From: Candidatus Jidaibacter sp.
Lineage (GTDB): Bacteria; Pseudomonadota; Alphaproteobacteria; Rickettsiales; Midichloriaceae
Length of the DNA stretch: 14,988 nt
NCBI GenBank assembly: GCA_021298045.1
Contig: JAJTHY010000010.1
Location: 1 to 14,988 of the forward strand
Reading direction: 5' to 3'
Shown here: positions 14,943 through 14,988 of the stretch, piece by piece
Numbering within the stretch: the first letter of the stretch is position 1
Layout of the letters: the number at the start of each line of letters is the position of its first letter
Position numbers and translations under genes: made by a program
The notes under the pieces: model-generated
Told to the model about the DNA's origin: nothing
Database searches by the model: none
The model's input: only the letters and a program-made list of their open reading frames with translations

Positions 14943-14975
14943 ATAAGGTGACTTTTAGCACAAAGGACACCTTAT
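14943..14975 (+). promoter_or_regulatory. Hairpin covering the ribosome site and start of the last gene
   Basis: ATAAGGTG (14943-14950) pairs perfectly with CACCTTAT (14968-14975), with an inner CTTT/AAAG pair. The ribosome site AAAGGA (14962-14967) lies inside the hairpin and the start ATG overlaps its 3' arm. Such a fold can hold back translation. A 13-codon TTG-started frame (14936-14977), preceded by AAAGGAG, ends in TGA overlapping that ATG and could open the fold when translated. Both the fold and the frame are visible; the control is inference. Confidence 0.35.
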
Positions 14976-14988
14976 GAAAGAATATATA
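14974..14988 (+). CDS. Start of a gene cut by the right edge
   Basis: An ATG at 14974, with AAAGGA ending 6 bases upstream, opens a frame reading MKEYI before the window ends. Only five codons are visible, so no product can be named. The spacing of the ribosome site is ideal, which is the main support. Confidence 0.4.

Overview
The window looks like chromosome from an AT-rich, obligately or facultatively intracellular alphaproteobacterium, most likely in or near the Rickettsiales. The aspartate aminotransferase reads very much like rickettsial AatA/AspC. The genome style also fits: a PHA synthase, a split F0 ATP synthase cluster, HtpG, SecA, palindromic repeats between genes, and large coiled-coil proteins of unknown role. 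The genus cannot be fixed from sequence reading alone.

Layout, left to right. (1) 1-792, minus: 5' part of an unrecognised coiled-coil protein gene that runs off the left edge. (2) 950-2523, minus: a two-gene operon of an XRE-type regulator with a probable ligand-sensing C-terminal domain, followed with ATGA overlap by an EgtD-family amino-acid N-methyltransferase. (3) 2738-3448, plus: a helical protein of unknown function with its own good promoter. (4) 3455-5113, minus: class I-like PHA synthase phaC with a GTG start. (5) 5229-6504, plus: atpI-atpB-atpE, the start of an F0 ATP synthase operon. It stops after subunit c at a hairpin, and no b or b' gene follows. (6) 6577-6797: a non-coding MITE-like element with 19-base terminal inverted repeats and an internal REP-like palindrome. 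(7) 6924-8774, plus: htpG behind a clear promoter. (8) 8775-9151: a non-coding, strongly palindromic stretch between the convergent htpG and secA, with 16-base outer inverted repeats and a very large central hairpin. (9) 9152-13127, minus: secA preceded by aspC in the same direction. (10) 13196-14803, minus: a 535-residue protein with an unknown N-terminal region, a 15-residue tandem coiled-coil repeat (45 bp in DNA) and two C-terminal membrane segments. (11) 14804-14988: a 5S rRNA-like fragment, a hairpin, and the first codons of a plus-strand gene cut by the right edge.

Most of the window is housekeeping: energy coupling (Atp), protein export (SecA), folding (HtpG), amino-acid metabolism (AspC) and carbon storage (PhaC). 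The parts that invite a second look are the two non-coding palindromic elements, the EgtD-like enzyme with an apparently altered substrate pocket and its coupled regulator, the coiled-coil membrane protein with an expandable repeat, and the unrecognised 236-residue protein. I found no CRISPR array, tRNA, complete rRNA, or recognisable defence, secretion or conjugation system. I cannot claim a wholly new biological system here.
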